Notes under the pieces: model-generated
Seen by the model: only the letters and a program-made list of their open reading frames with translations
The model's database searches: none
Told to the model about the DNA's origin: nothing
Program-made: the position numbers and the translations under genes
Shown: positions 60,481 to 64,000 of the stretch, piece after piece
Numbering within the stretch: the stretch's first letter is position 1
Layout of the letters: the number at the start of each line of letters is the position of its first letter
Origin: Epiperipatus broadwayi
Lineage: Eukaryota > Onychophora > Udeonychophora > Euonychophora > Peripatidae
Assembly (NCBI GenBank): GCA_028023455.1
Contig: JAQFVV010000018.1
Coordinates: 9,067,481-9,131,480 of the forward strand
Length of the DNA: 64,000 nucleotides
Direction: 5' to 3'

Positions 60481-62806
60481 AAATTGTCTTATTATTTTGT
60501 AAATAAATTTTTTATTATGAAATAATTTCTTTATTATCAAAGAAATTTTTACTATAATTAGAAATAATTTTTATCACTTTCCAAATTTAAGTGTTTTTAT
60601 AGAAAACTTACTTTTAGATAAATCAATAAAGTTTAAATTATTTCTTTAATATATAAATATTTAATATTTATTTTACAAATTAACATTCTTTAGTTTGAAG
60701 ATTAAGTAAATTTCAAAGCAAATTAATATTTTGCAGTAGGAATGTAACTCAAATTTTTGAAGCAAATATAGATAGCCAATACACAAAATGGCAACATCTC
60801 AAAGATCAATTACTTAAAAGATGAACATTTCAAAAGGTTAACATATTGATAAACAAATTCTTGTTACAAATATAATCTACATACTTATTTTTAGATTAAA
60901 AAGAAATAACTTTTAAATATTAAATTGTTTTAGTAAATAAAAAATTTATTTTATTAGATTATATATGTTAAAATGAAATAAAATATTTTTCTATTATGGT
61001 AAAATAAAAATGTCACATAGTTAATAAAAGTAGATTATTAATTTCTGATTTATTTAGTCAAATTAAAACTATTTCTTAAATATCATTTATTGATTTTAAT
61101 GACAATATTATATTGCAATTTTATAAAAGTAAATTATTTTTATGTTGTATTCCTGCTTTTTTATAATGAATTTAACTTTTCAATGAGTTCAGCTAATTTA
61201 AAATGCATCCCTTAAAAGAGAATCACATTTTCTCATTCAAAATATTTGTTTTTATTATCTTAATTTCTTTTTAAAAAAAAAACAACAAGCATATGTTTAC
61301 TAGTATCAATTTGTAAATTACCTAGTTATCATTAAAAGCTATTTATTAAATAATATTTTTGATTTTAGTATAACAGTTTTTTAAACATATAAATATAAAT
61401 AAGTTTTTTTTTTATTGTTTGTCTTCTTTTTAAAAAATGCCTTTTATATAAAAGTGTAAAATGTGTAAATTAAACTTATGCTGTACATATATATATATAT
61501 TTAGTATATATATATAAATCTCTGTTCTATATGTATAAAACTGTTAATATTTTATATCATATAAATGCATAAACAACACACATTTTGTATATAAAACAAT
61601 TTAAAATTATGTAAAATATTGTTAAAGTTATTCATATATTTTCATGAGAATAACAATCCATATAATACAAAGTATACATTTTAAAAATTTAGCCTGTTTT
61701 TTTCCCATTAATATTACACTACAAATATTATAAATTGTTTTTAGTTGATTACCTTCACTGATCTATATAATATTATTGACACACCTTCTTTAATTTCTTT
61801 TTACAATGCATTCACCAAGTCTTCATTAGAGCTACATATATCACCATACAATTCTTTATACATAAATAGATATAATTATAAAACACATTATATATTTAAA
61901 ACTTTATATTACAGATTTACGAAATATAAATATTTTAAAGAATTTAGTAATTACATATCTTTATACATTTTTAACAATATTATAAATATTAACTATCTTA
62001 TCTTTATTTTTATTTGATTTCTTTTGTATAAACTGTTTTATATTTTTATTCTATATATTATTTTACATTTATATAACTTTTAAACTTTTTAATAATTTAT
62101 TTTTATAACTTTAATTATTCCTTATAATTTTAATCATGTATTATATTACTTAATTATAATATAATTATCCATCTCAACTTTTTCCAAAATTTGTAATCTT
62201 TTTATTATAATCTTACTTCCCTTCAACACTAAAAACTTTTTAACTAACAAAAATTTATACAAATGAAATCAAATAAAAATAAGAATGTTAATATTTATAA
62301 TAATATTAAAAATGTAGAAAAATATATAATTACTTAGTTCATTAAAATAATCTATAAAATCTATAATGTAAAATAATATATATAATGTATTATATAATTA
62401 TATCTTTGTATGTAAGTATCTCTAATGATATAGTCATATCTATTCAAATATTGTAACTCTGTTGAAAACTGTTTATCAAGTGAAACTGTAATAAAATATC
62501 AATAAATAAATTATATTGGCTGTATATATAAAAATTAAAAAAAAAAGAATATAAATGATATTATATTGATATATATACAAATCAATACATAAAAGAATAA
62601 GAAATAAAATTATCTTCAATGTATTAATGTTTTATGCACATAAAGATATAAAGTAAATATTTTATTCACTACTATAGAAAATGTCATATAATTAAATATC
62701 ACCATTTTCTTTTTTAAAAAATCATTAGCTATTTCTTTTGAATGTAATAAATTAAACCAATAAACATCACATGATCACCATTTCTTATGCTTGCTTTTAA
62801 CTGTTA
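60481..62806. other. Extremely AT-rich sequence, no gene seen
   Basis: Includes (AT)n runs near 61488-61519. The 90-codon plus frame 61745-62017 is made of I, Y, N, F and K with no domain and is best explained by composition. Confidence 0.6.
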
Positions 62807-62935
62807 TTAAAACAGACAAAACTCATATTGCCACACACAGCAAGCTAGAGTAATCAATGGATGCTGGAAGGCATCCATTGATTACTCTAGTTTCATGTGT
62901 GTGGCAATACGTATAGTGAGTTTTGCCTGTTTTAA
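62807..62935. repeat. Foldback MITE with TTAA ends, copy 2
   Basis: Ends TTAAAACAGACAAAACTCA and TGAGTTTTGCCTGTTTTAA, inner blocks TGCCACACA, CTAGAGTAATCAATGGATGC and their inverses. It is nearly a perfect palindrome of 129 bp. Same family as 3748-3953. TTAA is present at each extreme end (62807-62810, 62932-62935). No ORF. Confidence 0.85.
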
Positions 62936-64000
62936 TGTAATAAATTATGATTAATAATGCATTAAATTTTGTACCCCCAATATTTCAATAATTTTATAGC
63001 CTTTTTTATATCCTTAAAAAAAGCCATAAAAATTAAAAATCTTAGAGGGGGAAAGAAAGTTTTTTTTTAAAAAAAAAAAAAATGCTGATTTTTATCTTAT
63101 AAACTGAATCAAATTGGATAAAAAGGTATTTAGTAATCAATACTTTTGAAATATCTACATGAATATATATTGTTTGTATAATTGTAAAATAACGTTTTAA
63201 TATTTTCAATAGACTACATTTTCTAAAAAAAAAAATTTTAATTATATTAGCAATAATAGACTGTTTGCATCAAATAATTTTTATTGCCAATGGTAATTAA
63301 AATTCATTATTAAAAAGCAAACAAACAATTAAAAATTACTGTATTTCGCATTTATATATATTTTTTAAATTGTTATAAAACAAGTATTATCACCATAAAA
63401 AATTATACTCAATAACTAGCTTTCAAAAAAAATAGATAACTTAGAAATAGTGAAGCAATAGTAATATATCCAGCACAATTAACAGCTGGATAATTTTAAT
63501 GGTTTATTACAAAGTTTAATAATAAATTCAAGAGTTTATTTTACTCTGAATATAATAATATTTAGTAAAAGATTATTAATTCAACTGGCTACTTGCTACT
63601 TGATAATAGGGTCACTCAACAGTTCATATCTGTGTTCATATTTAATATATATAGATATCTCTTTAACTATAATTTTATAAGCCCACTATTGCTCAGCTAC
63701 ATAATTCCCAGATAGCTGAAATGGATTCTTGACTAGAACTCTTTTTTACTAATTTCCAGAACAACAGAACTGACCATAGAACATAAACTCAGTATTTAGT
63801 ACAGCATTTACTGCATTTATTTTACACTACTGCATTGATTTTATTCTTCTGCATACTCTCTTCAACTTTGACAATTTGCATAAAGTAAGATTTTTATTAA
63901 TAGGCAAATTAGTCTGCTGCTTTTTGCAGTAAACTAATATCCTTTTCTACATATCGTTATTTCATTCTGTTTCTGAAGTATTCTAGCAATATTAATTTTT
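62936..64000. other. AT-rich sequence, no gene seen
   Basis: No coding region, RNA gene or bounded element recognised to the end of the window. If the CRACD-like gene continues, this is upstream intron or 5' flank. Confidence 0.5.

Noticed and set aside
61745-62017. 90-codon plus-strand frame
   Set aside because: Almost only I, Y, N, F, K and S in an extremely AT-rich stretch; no motif and no splice context.

Overview
The window is AT-rich, repeat-dense eukaryotic nuclear DNA. GT-AG introns, long introns, LINE/LTR/hAT debris and many foldback MITEs point to an animal. LINE remnants of the 'craniofacial development protein 2-like' type, common in arthropod assemblies, make an arthropod plausible, but this is inference. 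There is no bacterial-style gene organisation, no rRNA, no convincing tRNA and no CRISPR.

One host gene is well supported. It lies on the minus strand in at least three exons (54347-54456, 41724-41829, 35300-36816). Splice sites are consensus and all phases agree. The product carries the HHRIAVKPRNRR segment and a WVRVAKQKQKQRE segment that match the conserved N-terminal and C-terminal parts of the CRACD/KIAA1211 (DUF4592) family of actin-capping-protein inhibitors. Neither the 5' nor the 3' end of the gene was identified. Its introns (4.9 kb, 12.5 kb and more than 9.5 kb) hold most of the mobile DNA in the right half of the window.

The left half (1-35 kb) is mostly nested transposons. A minus-strand RTE-like LINE (about 6980-11450) is split by a 1.6-kb hAT element (7710-9312; perfect 8-bp target duplication). 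A short-interior LTR element (12295-17123) has two nearly identical 2.1-kb LTRs and a 4-bp target duplication. A 13.3-kb hAT-like interval (20455-33757) is a roughly 2-kb hAT element that received an LTR retrotransposon (21838-33140). That retrotransposon's 5' LTR contains a further LTR-like insertion (21934-23905), and its 3' LTR contains a TIR element (29893-30952).

The right half holds a small hAT MITE (37580-38070), a foldback with internal tandem repeats (40107-40964), several palindromic MITEs, a 4.7-kb giant foldback with 8-bp target duplication (48386-53079) with another foldback nested inside, and two more decayed minus-strand LINEs (about 44750-45010; about 57880-60480). The remaining long stretches are AT-rich sequence with homopolymers and (AT)n microsatellites in which I see no gene.
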